DNA from: Rhizobium viscosum
GTDB taxonomy: Bacteria > Pseudomonadota > Alphaproteobacteria > Rhizobiales > Rhizobiaceae
NCBI RefSeq assembly: GCF_014873945.1
Contig: NZ_JADBEC010000002.1
Location: 1,860,001-1,924,000 of the forward strand
Length of the DNA stretch: 64,000 bases
Reading direction: 5' to 3'
A model generated the notes under the pieces. It made no database searches. It was not told the origin of the DNA and saw only the letters and a list, made by a program, of their open reading frames with translations. Positions 16,734-25,453 of this stretch are shown in pieces; the first letter of the stretch is position 1; each line of letters starts with the position of its first letter. Both the position numbers and the translations under genes were made by a program.

Positions 16734-18845
16734 ATGTCACAGGCCATTCAGAAAATCACGCTCAATGCCGGGCGTGACATCCCCTTCAACAAGCTCGTCC
16801 TCAGCCAGCAGAATGTGCGCAAGACCAAGGCGGGCGTCTCGATCGAGGAGCTTGCCGACGATATCGCCCACCGCGGACTGCTGACCAGCCTCAATGCCCG
16901 CGCTGAGCTCGATGCCGACGGCAACGAGACCGGCATCTACCGCATCCCTGCCGGCGGCCGCCGCTACCGCGCGCTTGAACTGCTGGTCGCCCGGAAGAAA
17001 TTGACGAAGACGGCCGCCATCCCGTGCATCGTCAGCAAGGGCGACACTCTCGAAGCGGAGGATTCGCTTGCCGAAAACGCCAAGCGCGTCGATCTTCATC
17101 CGCTGGACGAGTTTCGAGCCATTATGACGCTGCTCGAACAGGGGCTCGACGAGGAAGAGATCGCCGCCCGCTTCCATATGTCGGTTGCGACGGTGAAGCA
17201 GCGTCTGCGGCTGGCTTCGGTCTCGCCGCGTCTCCTCGACCTCTACGCCAACGACGAGATGAAGCTCGGCCAGATCATGGCATTTTCGATCACTAATGAT
17301 CATGTTCGCCAGGAGCAGGTCTGGGACACGATCTCACGGTCCCATAATCAGGAGGCCTATTATATCCGGCGGATGCTGACTGAGACGGCAGTGCGGGCCT
17401 CCGACCGTCGCGCCGTCTATGTCGGCATCGGCGTCTATGAGACAGCCGGCGGTGTCGTCATGCGCGACCTGTTCGAGCAGGACAATGGCGGATGGCTGCA
17501 GGATCCGGCGTTGCTCGAACAGCTCGTGCTCAAAAAACTGACCACTGAGGCCGAAACGCTGAAGGCCGAAGAGGGCTGGAAGTGGGTCGAGGCCGCCTTC
17601 GATTTCTCCTACGGCCACACCTCCGGTCTTCGCCGCCTCTACGGCCAGCGTGCCGAATACACCGAGGGTGAGCTCGCGCGGCATGACGCCCTGAAGGCGG
17701 AATACGACCGGCTCGACACGGAATACGCCGAGGCGGAGGACCACTCCGAGGAAACCGAAGCGCGGTTGGAGGAACTCGGCAACGAACTGGATGCCATCAA
17801 TGATCGGCCCTACGTCTTCGACCCGGACGAGGTTGCCCGCGGCGGCGTCTTCGTTTCGCTCGCCGCCAATGGCGAACTGAAGATCGAACGCGGTTTCGTG
17901 CGGCCCGAAGACGAACCGGTGGTCGAGCCGAACAATGGAGATGATGGAGACGGTGTTGGTGAAGACGAGACCGACACGGTTGGGTCCTCGGGGAACGGCG
18001 GCATCTCGGTCAATGGCAAGCCTGTCGGGGTCGAAGAACCGGAAGAAGACGACGGCAAGGTTCGTCCGATTTCCGATCGCGTCATCGAGGATCTGACGGC
18101 CACCCGCACCGTTGCATTGCGCAATGCGCTCGCGAACGATCCCGTGATGGCCTTCATCGCCGCCCTGCATGTCGCCGTCCTGAAAATCTTCTACAGATAC
18201 GGGGCTGACTCGTGCCTGGAGATCACGCTGCAACACACCGCGTTCGGCCAGACGCTGGGGCTTGGCGATACGGCCTGGGCAAAGGAGATCGAACAGCGGC
18301 AGGAGTCCTGGGGCTACGACCTCCCCGGAAATGCGGACGAGGTCTGGAACTATCTGATCGCGCTCGACGACGCCAGCCGCATGGCGCTGTTTGCCCATTG
18401 CGTCTCGCTGTCGGTGAACACGACCGTCCAGGCGTGGAACCGGCGGACGAAGGAAAACGCCCACGCCAAACAGCTGGCTCGTTCGCTTGGCTTCGGCATG
18501 GTAGAAGTGGGCTGGACGCCGACGGTCGACAACTATCTCGGCCGCGTGACCAAGGCGCATATCCTGCAGGCAGTCCGCGAGGCGAAGGGCGAACAGTCGG
18601 TGCAACTGATCGATCATCTGAAGAAGCCCGACATGGCGCGCGAAGCAGCCCGGCTGCTGGAAGGCAGCGGATGGCTGCCCGAAGTGCTACGGCTCCCGGC
18701 CGGCCAAACCGCCGCTATCGAAGACAACGTCGCCGAGAGCGCCGATGTCGATCTGCCAACCTTCCTGACGGAAGCTGAGGAAGCCGGAGAAGCGGCTGCC
18801 GATCCGAGCGATGACGGCGGCGAGCATCTCGACGCCGCCGAATAA
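16734..18845 (+). CDS. Large ParB-like DNA-binding protein
   Basis: A 703-residue ParB/Spo0J-type protein, more than twice the size of ordinary plasmid ParB. The N-terminal domain has the CTP-binding motif region (GGRRYRALE, then DSLAENAKRVDLHPLDEFRA, residues ~75-130) and a helix-turn-helix (LDEEEIAARFHMSVATVKQR). The C-terminal ~450 residues are not recognised; they include an acidic stretch at about 400-455. No parA is adjacent. Proteins of this size are found beside DUF932/DUF1173/Toprim genes on rhizobial conjugative elements, so a role in transfer or establishment is as likely as partitioning. The ATG at 16734 begins conserved sequence. Confidence 0.8.
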   Translation: MSQAIQKITLNAGRDIPFNKLVLSQQNVRKTKAGVSIEELADDIAHRGLLTSLNARAELDADGNETGIYRIPAGGRRYRALELLVARKKLTKTAAIPCIVSKGDTLEAEDSLAENAKRVDLHPLDEFRAIMTLLEQGLDEEEIAARFHMSVATVKQRLRLASVSPRLLDLYANDEMKLGQIMAFSITNDHVRQEQVWDTISRSHNQEAYYIRRMLTETAVRASDRRAVYVGIGVYETAGGVVMRDLFEQDNGGWLQDPALLEQLVLKKLTTEAETLKAEEGWKWVEAAFDFSYGHTSGLRRLYGQRAEYTEGELARHDALKAEYDRLDTEYAEAEDHSEETEARLEELGNELDAINDRPYVFDPDEVARGGVFVSLAANGELKIERGFVRPEDEPVVEPNNGDDGDGVGEDETDTVGSSGNGGISVNGKPVGVEEPEEDDGKVRPISDRVIEDLTATRTVALRNALANDPVMAFIAALHVAVLKIFYRYGADSCLEITLQHTAFGQTLGLGDTAWAKEIEQRQESWGYDLPGNADEVWNYLIALDDASRMALFAHCVSLSVNTTVQAWNRRTKENAHAKQLARSLGFGMVEVGWTPTVDNYLGRVTKAHILQAVREAKGEQSVQLIDHLKKPDMAREAARLLEGSGWLPEVLRLPAGQTAAIEDNVAESADVDLPTFLTEAEEAGEAAADPSDDGGEHLDAAE

Positions 18846-18866
18846 TCGCCCAAACCTTCGTTCGCG

Positions 18867-18900
18867 GAAGCCCGGATGCTGCGCCGGGCTTCTCTGTTTT
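18867..18900 (+). terminator. Rho-independent terminator after the ParB-like gene
   Basis: Perfect 9-bp stem GAAGCCCGG / CCGGGCTTC (18867-18875 and 18884-18892) with an 8-base loop, followed by TCTGTTTT, 22 bp after the stop codon. Confidence 0.75.
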
Positions 18901-19118
18901 CAGGGAGCGCCGTCAGGCCTGCTCACACGATTGAAACGACTTATAGCCTGCTGACATTGCAACGACCCGCCGTCTGCATCTGTCTTTCGGCGCACGCCGG
19001 AAAAGGGGCTGTTACGGTTAGCCGGAAAGGGAAGAGCGGGGCTGGGGAGAGGGGCGAGGCCGGGTCGCGGAGAGAGGGCTGCCCGACCTCAACCCTTTGC
19101 CTCTCTGGAGAAAGATCA

Positions 19119-19541
19119 ATGTCGATATCCGAAGTTCCTCCCCAAACCGCCTCCATCGTCCCTGACGAGCGCCGCCTGGAATTCCTGCCGACCTTGTTCG
19201 GGCGCTCTTTGGTGATGATCGGCGAAAACGCAGTCTATAGTCTCATGGAGCGTCTCAGCCCCCTCGATTATGGTGGCGGTTTCTGGGATTTCTACGAGCT
19301 TGAGGGCAAGCCGCTGTTTCTTGCCCCCAGATCCAAAACCCGGTTGCGCATCACCGGCGAGATCACCGGGTTTCAGGGGGAGGTCTCGGCGGAGGCTGCC
19401 GGAATCATCGCCACGCTTTTTGCCTTCTCGCATCTCTCTTTCCAGCATCAATCCGAGCATCTCTCGGAAGGCTATGGCCGCCTCTATACCTATTCGGCTG
19501 ACCACCCCGAAGCCGCGGAGATCTTCCAGGCGATCGATTGA
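19119..19541 (+). CDS. ArdB/KlcA-type antirestriction protein
   Basis: A 140-residue protein of the ArdB/KlcA family, which protects incoming DNA from type I restriction without acting as a DNA mimic. Conserved text includes RRLEFLPTLFGRSLVMIGE, AVYSLMERLSPLDYGGGFWD and FYELEGKPLFLAP, the family core. The ATG at 19119 follows a GGAGAAAG ribosome site. It stands just after the ParB-like gene, in line with a role early after conjugative entry. Confidence 0.85.
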   Translation: MSISEVPPQTASIVPDERRLEFLPTLFGRSLVMIGENAVYSLMERLSPLDYGGGFWDFYELEGKPLFLAPRSKTRLRITGEITGFQGEVSAEAAGIIATLFAFSHLSFQHQSEHLSEGYGRLYTYSADHPEAAEIFQAID

Positions 19542-19696
19542 TCCGTTGCCCTGCGTCGCCCTCGGGCGGCGCGCTTGTCTGTCCTGCCCGGATTGCCCTC
19601 TCGGCCAGGTCTTCCGGCCGCAATTTATCGTCCATCTCACCAGCCCGGTTGTCGCAAGAGCGGTCAGCCGGGCCCCTCGTTTCAGGAGACTTCATC

Positions 19697-20887
19697 ATGA
19701 ACACCGTGATTCCCAACCCGCGACCGACATCATCCGGATTCAAGGTCGATATATCCCGCGGCGAACGTATCGGCCGTGTTTCGTCAGAATGGTTTTCGCG
19801 CCCTGACGACGAACGCTATCTGTCCCTTTCCGATTTGCATCGCGCCGTCAGCGGCAGAACGGATCGAGCGCGCGTTCGGACGGTCGAGACCGCGGAGATC
19901 CGCGTCGAGGCGACCCGCGACAATGCCGAGCGACTATCCCTAATCGCTCCTGGCGGGCGCGAGCCCTTGGCCCCGACGCACTGGAGCTTCGGTCAGCTCT
20001 GCAGCCTGGCCAGTGCACCGGCGAGCTATATGCGCCAGCTACCCGCCCCGCTGGCGGCAATCAACCTCCAGCACGGGCTCCTCAACCACAATGCGGAAAT
20101 GGTCAAGACCCTGGAGATGGACGACGGCCGCCTTGAACTACGGGCGGTGACCGGTCCCGAATATGGCCGGATCTGGGATAAGGATTTGATCGCCGCCATC
20201 ATGAAGATTGCTGGCAATGGCACGGGCGACACGATCTGGAAAGTTCCCGGTCTGCTCGACTGGTCGACGATGACCCACAATCCCTTCGTCGACATCACGA
20301 AGGATACAACAACACTCTACGCAAGCGATCGCGACGTGTTCGTGTTTCTTTGCGACGACACCCATCCGATCGAGGCTGGGCGACTGCCGAATGGCGAACC
20401 CGATTTGTATTTCCGCGGCTTCTATGCCTGGAACAGCGAGGTGGGTTCGAAAACACTCGGAATTGCAGGCTTCTATTTGCGGGCAGTGTGCGCCAACAGG
20501 AATCTCTGGGGCGTCGAAAACTTCGAGGAGATCACCATCCGCCACTCGAAATTTGCAGCTCAGCGTTTTGCCCATGAAGCCGCCCCGGCGTTGACGAACT
20601 TCGCCAATTCCTCGCCCGCGCCGTTCATTGCCGGCATTCGCGCTGCCCGTGAGCGCGTCGTCGCCCGAAATGAAGACGATCGCTCGGAATTCCTGCGCAA
20701 GCGCGGCTTCTCGAAGACCGAAACCGGCAAGATCATCGAGACTGTTCTTTCCGAAGAGGGGAGACCGCCCGAGTCTATTTTCGATTTCGTGCAAGGCATC
20801 ACCGCGCTCGCGCGGGGGAGGACGCATCAAGACACACGGCTCGAACTCGAAGGCAAGGCGAAAAAACTGCTTGAAAGCGCCACCTGA
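19697..20887 (+). CDS. DUF932 family protein
   Basis: A 396-residue DUF932 protein. DUF932 proteins are common on plasmids and phages; some are described as phage/plasmid-like TIGR03299 proteins, with no established activity. Visible conserved blocks are YLSLSDLHRAV at the start, APTHWSFGQLCSLASAPASY, LRAVTGPEYGRIWD, and RGFYAWNSEVGSKTLGIAGF. The ATG at 19697 follows an AGGAGA site. It forms part of the DUF932-DUF1173-Toprim-DUF2493 set usual near rhizobial transfer genes. Confidence 0.82.
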   Translation: MNTVIPNPRPTSSGFKVDISRGERIGRVSSEWFSRPDDERYLSLSDLHRAVSGRTDRARVRTVETAEIRVEATRDNAERLSLIAPGGREPLAPTHWSFGQLCSLASAPASYMRQLPAPLAAINLQHGLLNHNAEMVKTLEMDDGRLELRAVTGPEYGRIWDKDLIAAIMKIAGNGTGDTIWKVPGLLDWSTMTHNPFVDITKDTTTLYASDRDVFVFLCDDTHPIEAGRLPNGEPDLYFRGFYAWNSEVGSKTLGIAGFYLRAVCANRNLWGVENFEEITIRHSKFAAQRFAHEAAPALTNFANSSPAPFIAGIRAARERVVARNEDDRSEFLRKRGFSKTETGKIIETVLSEEGRPPESIFDFVQGITALARGRTHQDTRLELEGKAKKLLESAT

Positions 20888-21050
20888 AAGCGTCGCCTGA
20901 CCGTCGGCTCGGCTCGCATGCGGAGGGGAGCCCATATCGCGCCTCAAGGCGAAGCGATATTTCTCGATGGATGAGTGGTTCCCAAGCCGATGTAGGATGC
21001 GATCAAGCGCTGGTGTCGGCTGTCCGGCGCTCCTCTTTTCTGCCACTGCT

Positions 21051-21290
21051 TCAGGGCCGAGCAGGCGCCGCGGTATTATCCTCTCCCGTCGCCTGTTCGG
21101 CGGCGAGCTGATCGCCGGCCGCTTGCAGATCGACCTTTTCCCAGATCGACGGTTCTCGCCGGGACAGGCGACGCCGGTTCTTGATCTCCACGACGAACGG
21201 TTTCTTCTCAGGCTCATGACAATCCGCTGCACCGACAAAGTTTCGAGAAGGTCGACGTGCTCTTATTCGCTCCGTCCTGCCAATTGGCAC
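21051..21290 (-). CDS. Small protein with FVVEIK motif
   Basis: A 79-residue minus-strand frame starting with GTG at 21290, ten bases downstream of the DUF1173 stop, so probably co-transcribed with it. It carries KKPFVVEIKNRRRLSRREP followed by SIWEKVDLQAAGDQLAAEQ. The same FVVE(Y/I)K...RR...SIW...DLQA order opens the protein at 5030-5608, and a shorter version occurs at 61835-62002. The N-terminal ~25 residues are not conserved between them, so the true start may be further in. Function unknown; the basic cluster suggests nucleic-acid contact. Confidence 0.5.
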   Translation of the reverse strand: MPIGRTERIRARRPSRNFVGAADCHEPEKKPFVVEIKNRRRLSRREPSIWEKVDLQAAGDQLAAEQATGEDNTAAPARP

Positions 21291-21299
21291 ATGTGCGGA

Positions 21300-22490
21300 T
21301 CAAGGCAGGTGGGGGATTTCGCCGTCGGCCACTCGCCAGACCCAGGGTGTAATCTCGGGCCGCGCCTCGATCATGTCTGCAAGCGCTTGCTCATAATCGT
21401 CTCCGGCGCTTGCCGGCACGATGAACATCGCCACGGAAGCCGGTTTCTGTTCCGGCAATGTCACCGATACGATCGGCGCATCGCGTGGCAGATTGAAACG
21501 CAATCCTTTGACGCTCTTTTGCTTGAGGTGGCTCAGCTTTTGCAGAAGCCGCAGCTCGTGAATATCCTCGAACGGCAGCCAGTGCTCGTTGACCACCATC
21601 AGGGCAACCTCTTCGATCGTTGCAATGCCGGCAGCCGAAACGCCGAAGGTGGCGACGACAATCAGATGGAATGCCTCGTTCGATCGCCACAGTTCGAGCT
21701 CCGTCTCATGGCGCGCGGCGAGCCGCCGCCATGCGCCCTCCTCGATCATCAGTGGAAAGGGCATGTGCCGCAGGACGATCCTTCGCCCCTCGCGCGCCGC
21801 GGAAAACTCCTTCACCTCGGCCACGATCATCATCAGCTTGCGCGGACCCGTGCCGGTCGCCTGGATGCTCTTGAGCGCCGCCGCGCGCCGGGCGGCGATC
21901 CCATCCTTGTCGTCGGCATGAAAGACTTCCGGTACAAAGAGCATTTCGCTCAAGGCCGCGCCTCTTGCCGTCATTTGACCGGCCGCATTGAGAAGGCTTG
22001 CCCGTACCCGACCCCAGCCACGTTTGCCCGACCAGGCCGAACGCCATTCGGTCAGTTCACCCGCTTCCCAGAGATAGTGCAGCATCGCCCGCAGCGACAA
22101 TTTCCTCGGCTCGCTGCGGATACCATGTTCGGACGATTCAGCCGGTGCACTGGCGGCGGCGCGAGGCCCGCGCTTCGTTAGCGTAAAGTCCAGTTTCAGG
22201 CGGGCCTTGCCGTTCGCATCGATCTGGATCGCGTTCCCGATCAGTGGCCCAAGGCCGGAAAGCTCGTAAGGCGGCTCATAGGAAGGGCAGGCAGGATCGT
22301 GATCGCGACCCGAAAGCGGCATCCGCTTGATAAGATGCTGATCTTCGAGCCGCGCGATATACATTGGTGCCGGGGGCGCCTTGCACATGCACATCGGCCG
22401 CAGCCGTTGCTCGTAAGCCTGCTCGAGGACAGCCCCCAATTCAGGCGAGGATTCCTCGACCACCCGATCGCCAATCGTGAATGTTCGCAC
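21300..22490 (-). CDS. DUF1173 family protein
   Basis: A 396-residue DUF1173 protein, a family of unknown activity carried on alphaproteobacterial plasmids and integrative elements. A Cys-rich segment near the N-terminus (LRPMCMCKAPPAPMYIARLE, then RDHDPACPSYEPPYELSGLG) looks like a metal-binding motif. The central part (RGWGRVRASLLNAAG, MFVPEVFHADDK) matches the family core. It is read on the opposite strand to its neighbours; a 300-bp divergent region separates it from the Toprim gene. Confidence 0.8.
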   Translation of the reverse strand: MRTFTIGDRVVEESSPELGAVLEQAYEQRLRPMCMCKAPPAPMYIARLEDQHLIKRMPLSGRDHDPACPSYEPPYELSGLGPLIGNAIQIDANGKARLKLDFTLTKRGPRAAASAPAESSEHGIRSEPRKLSLRAMLHYLWEAGELTEWRSAWSGKRGWGRVRASLLNAAGQMTARGAALSEMLFVPEVFHADDKDGIAARRAAALKSIQATGTGPRKLMMIVAEVKEFSAAREGRRIVLRHMPFPLMIEEGAWRRLAARHETELELWRSNEAFHLIVVATFGVSAAGIATIEEVALMVVNEHWLPFEDIHELRLLQKLSHLKQKSVKGLRFNLPRDAPIVSVTLPEQKPASVAMFIVPASAGDDYEQALADMIEARPEITPWVWRVADGEIPHLP

Positions 22491-22807
22491 CTCTATGTCT
22501 CCCCGTTCCTAGAGGACGCTACACGGTCACCATGCGTTTTACTATCGCAAATTCGTCAGTAATATCCTGCGATATCGCTGAAACCCGCCTCCGGGGAGAT
22601 GCAGTTTCCGTCTGCGCAGGCAGTCAAGGGGGGCATCGGAGCCCCGCGGCGGAGAGAGAGCCAACGAGGACGAGATGTTCATCGAGGGCGTGGTTTCCAG
22701 CCCCTCCTGACAGTTAGGGCTGCCCGTTTCGGCAAACTCACCTTTACCGTTATCGAGCGCCATCGCGCTGTCGATGTCGCTGGTCGGACATGATGGAGGC
22801 CATAGCC
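22491..22807. other. Divergent intergenic region, DUF1173 / Toprim
   Basis: About 315 bp between divergently read genes. It must hold both promoters, but no convincing -35/-10 pairs or palindromes were found by eye. The only clear signal is the GGAGG at 22795-22799 that serves the Toprim gene start at 22808. Small frames across it look non-coding. Confidence 0.4.
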
Positions 22808-23860
22808 ATGCTCTCCGCCTCGGACTTGGCGGATCGTCTTGCGCGCGATGCCGAGGCGGTCTGCCGTCACTACCTCTCCGCTGGCCATCGGGCCGGCAAT
22901 TACTGGATCGTCGGCGATGTCGCCAACAGCAAGGGCAAGTCGCTCTATGTGCATCTCACCGGCCCTCGCAGGGGTCGATGGGCGGATGCAGCGACAGCGC
23001 AACATGGCGATCTGCTCGATCTCGTGCGGGAAACCTGCGGGCTTGTCGATTTCCGCGACGTCGCCGATGAGGCGAGGCGTTTCCTGAACGAACCCCGGTC
23101 CGGTCCGGCCGAATCCAAATTGGCATTTTTGCGCAGTGACGACTCTCTTGACAGCACGCCGGTAGAAAGACCGGCTGGAGAACGTGCAAGACGCCTGTTC
23201 TGTATGACGCAGCCGCTCTCCGGCACGCTGGCCGACAGCTATCTGCGCCGGCGCGGCATCCTGCGCGCCTCGTTGCATGCCGCGCTGCGCTTTCATCCGT
23301 CCTGCTATTATCGTGACCTTGTGACCGGCAGGACGACCAGCTATCCGGCGCTGATCGCAGCCGTGACCGATCGCATCGGCACGATCACCGGCGTGCATCG
23401 CACCTGGCTTGACCCGAACGGAGACGGAAAGGCGAGGGTCGACGATCCCCGCCGCGCGCTTGGCGGGTTGCTTGGCAATGCGGTGCGGTTCCGCTTTCCC
23501 GTCCACGGCCCGGTGCCGGTCATGATCGCGGGCGAAGGTCTCGAAAGCATCTTGTCGCTCTCGCACGTGATGCCCGGCATGCCGATGGTGTCGGCCCTGA
23601 CAGCCAATCACCTTGCCGCCTTCCGGCCGCCAGCCGGATGCCAGCGCCTCTATGTTGCCGGCGACGCGGATGCCGCCGGCCGGCATGGCATTGAGGGATT
23701 GAGCCGCCGGGCGCAGGCGCTCGGCATCCTTCCGCTGGTCTTGACGCCGGAACTCGGCGACTTCAACGAGGACCTGCGCCGGCTGGGAGCTGACCGGCTC
23801 ATGACAAATCTTCGGGCACAGCTCGCACCGGAAGACGCTCAAGCCCTTCTGCCCGCGTGA
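22808..23860 (+). CDS. Toprim-domain protein (DUF7146-like)
   Basis: A 350-residue protein with a primase-like architecture: N-terminal region with a zinc-ribbon-like/CHC-derived layout (AVCRHYLSAGHRAGNYWIVG) and a C-terminal Toprim domain with the acidic Glu in PVMIAGEGLESILS and the DxD in RLYVAGDADAAGRHG. Such proteins occur beside DUF1173 and DUF932 on rhizobial plasmids and may prime DNA after transfer; this role is inference. The ATG at 22808 is preferred over two ATGs 15-18 bases upstream because GGAGG lies eight bases before it. Confidence 0.8.
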   Translation: MLSASDLADRLARDAEAVCRHYLSAGHRAGNYWIVGDVANSKGKSLYVHLTGPRRGRWADAATAQHGDLLDLVRETCGLVDFRDVADEARRFLNEPRSGPAESKLAFLRSDDSLDSTPVERPAGERARRLFCMTQPLSGTLADSYLRRRGILRASLHAALRFHPSCYYRDLVTGRTTSYPALIAAVTDRIGTITGVHRTWLDPNGDGKARVDDPRRALGGLLGNAVRFRFPVHGPVPVMIAGEGLESILSLSHVMPGMPMVSALTANHLAAFRPPAGCQRLYVAGDADAAGRHGIEGLSRRAQALGILPLVLTPELGDFNEDLRRLGADRLMTNLRAQLAPEDAQALLPA

Positions 23861-24187
23861 TGCGACCGTCAAACGAGGCGAGGGTCGGCGCGCCGTGGCG
23901 GGGAAGGCCGGCACTTGCCGGTCACCGTTCAATTGACGCGCGCCCGCGGGCCTGGCGAGAGGCGACCCTTACCACACGGCGGGCGGGTCTTCAGCGGGTC
24001 AGTCAGCTTTCTTCCCCTGTCGGACCGCAGAGCGGTCCGACATTCCTCGCGGCTCAAGAAACCTTCCTTCCGCCGCCCGGCGCTTCGCTGGGCCGCGGCG
24101 CTTGGCGCCACGGTTCCGGCCCGCCGCCGCATGGACGGGATCACCGTCAGGCCGCGAGAGGCGCGGCCCAAACCGACGGAGACCATC
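23861..24187. other. Intergenic region with a strong stem-loop
   Basis: About 330 bp between the Toprim and DUF2493 genes. Frames crossing it show no recognisable protein. It contains the 10-bp perfect hairpin listed separately and ends with the region before the DUF2493 start. Confidence 0.5.
24019..24041. repeat. Perfect 10-bp stem-loop
   Basis: GTCGGACCGC (24019-24028), loop AGA, GCGGTCCGAC (24032-24041). There is no T-run on either side, so a standard terminator is doubtful; a protein-binding site, processing site or single-strand initiation signal are alternatives. Confidence 0.7.
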
Positions 24188-25129
24188 ATGAACCTGACCC
24201 TTCCCATCGACGACGCTTTCGAGCCCCACCACACGTCTTCTCCGACCGACCGCTTCATCTACGAGATGCAGATCTACGGCCATCGCCCCTTCCAGGACGA
24301 ACCGGATCCGCGACCGCTGCCGGAAGAGCCGGTCGTCCAGTCGGCGCTGACCGCGATGTTCGACGCCATGTTCGAGATGCTCGGCGACACGCGACTGGAA
24401 CCCGATCTCGAAGACTTGCTGTGGGCGACCGTCAACCTCTTTCACCGCGCCGGCGAGCGCATCCAGCGCGAGCTTCAGCGCAACGAGGATGCCCAGCGGA
24501 CGGGCCAGCGCGAGCAGGACGGCTCGGAGGTGAAAAGCGTCGAGCTTGAACGCTATGTCACCGAAGGCATCACGCTCCTCGAACGCCGCAACGCCTTCGA
24601 GTTCATGCGCGACTATGCAGCCGATCTCTTCGAGACTGGGACCGGCTCGGCATGGCGACCGCGCACCGGCTCCAAGGTCAACCACGCCAACATGACCGCG
24701 GCGATGATCGACTCCAGAGATTTCCTCTCTGCCCGCCGGCACGCCGAAAACACGGTGCTGATCCCGGCCGGCACGAAGATCGCCTTTGGTGGCGGCATGG
24801 ACTACAACGATCACGGCCGGATCTGGGCCGCGCTCGACAAGGCCCATGCCAAGCACGCCGACATGATCCTGCTGCACGGCGGTTCGCCGAAGGGGGCCGA
24901 ACGTATCGCCTCCTGCTGGGCGCAGGCCCGGAAGGTCACCCAGATCGCCTTCAAGCCAGACTGGAACAAGCACGCCAAGGCCGCCCCATTCCGGCGCAAC
25001 GACGAGATGCTTTCGGTTTTGCCATCAGGTGTCATCATCTTCCCCGGTTCCGGCATCACCGGCAACCTTCGCGACAAGGCCCGTCGGTTGGGCATCAATG
25101 TGTGGGAACTCAAAGGAGACGGCGCGTGA
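24188..25129 (+). CDS. DUF2493 (SLOG-related) protein
   Basis: A 313-residue protein whose C-terminal ~130 residues form a DUF2493 domain, a relative of the YspA/SLOG nucleotide-binding fold: TKIAFGGGMDYNDHGRIWAA, DMILLHGGSPKGAERIASCW, KPDWNKHAKAAPFRRND, and VIIFPGSGITGNLRDKARRL. The glycine-rich turns suggest nucleotide or nucleic-acid ligand binding; no activity is established. The N-terminal half is acidic and helical. The gene tail is partly repeated at about 26013-26100 (see findings). Confidence 0.82.
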   Translation: MNLTLPIDDAFEPHHTSSPTDRFIYEMQIYGHRPFQDEPDPRPLPEEPVVQSALTAMFDAMFEMLGDTRLEPDLEDLLWATVNLFHRAGERIQRELQRNEDAQRTGQREQDGSEVKSVELERYVTEGITLLERRNAFEFMRDYAADLFETGTGSAWRPRTGSKVNHANMTAAMIDSRDFLSARRHAENTVLIPAGTKIAFGGGMDYNDHGRIWAALDKAHAKHADMILLHGGSPKGAERIASCWAQARKVTQIAFKPDWNKHAKAAPFRRNDEMLSVLPSGVIIFPGSGITGNLRDKARRLGINVWELKGDGA

Positions 25130-25192
25130 GCGCCGTTTTCTTGCTAATCTGGAAAATCTGGATATTATGGAGATCAATGAAGGAGCAAGGTT

Positions 25193-25453
25193 ATGCGGCA
25201 GTTCACAACAGGCGATCTCAACAAGCAGGTAGGCGACGTCACCGACGCCGCTGCACGCGAACCTGTCGTGCTCACCAAGCACCGGAAACCCCGCTTTGTC
25301 TTGATGAGCTATGAGCACTACGAGCGCATGCGCTCCGGTGGTGACCCGCGCCAAGCCTATCACGTTTCCGAGATGCCGCAGGAGCACCGCGGGCTTTTCC
25401 TGGCCGAGATAGACCGGCTGGCGCGTGGCGAGGGCTACGACGATGAGCCGTGA
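25193..25453 (+). CDS. Phd/YefM-type antitoxin
   Basis: An 86-residue antitoxin. The N-terminal MRQFTTGDLNKQVGDV and PVVLTKHRKPRFVLMSYEHY show the Phd/YefM fold, which binds DNA as a dimer; the C-terminal GLFLAEIDRLARGEGYDDEP is the likely toxin-binding arm. The ATG at 25193 follows a GGAGCAAGG site. It overlaps the next gene by 11 bases, which fits a toxin-antitoxin operon. Confidence 0.82.
   Translation: MRQFTTGDLNKQVGDVTDAAAREPVVLTKHRKPRFVLMSYEHYERMRSGGDPRQAYHVSEMPQEHRGLFLAEIDRLARGEGYDDEP

Noticed and set aside
17334..18617. 427-residue frame on the minus strand inside the ParB-like gene
   Set aside because: Exactly antisense to a well-supported gene; no recognisable motifs; a product of high GC codon bias.
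22679..23932. 417-residue minus-strand frame over the Toprim gene
   Set aside because: Antisense to a gene with clear Toprim motifs and a good ribosome site.
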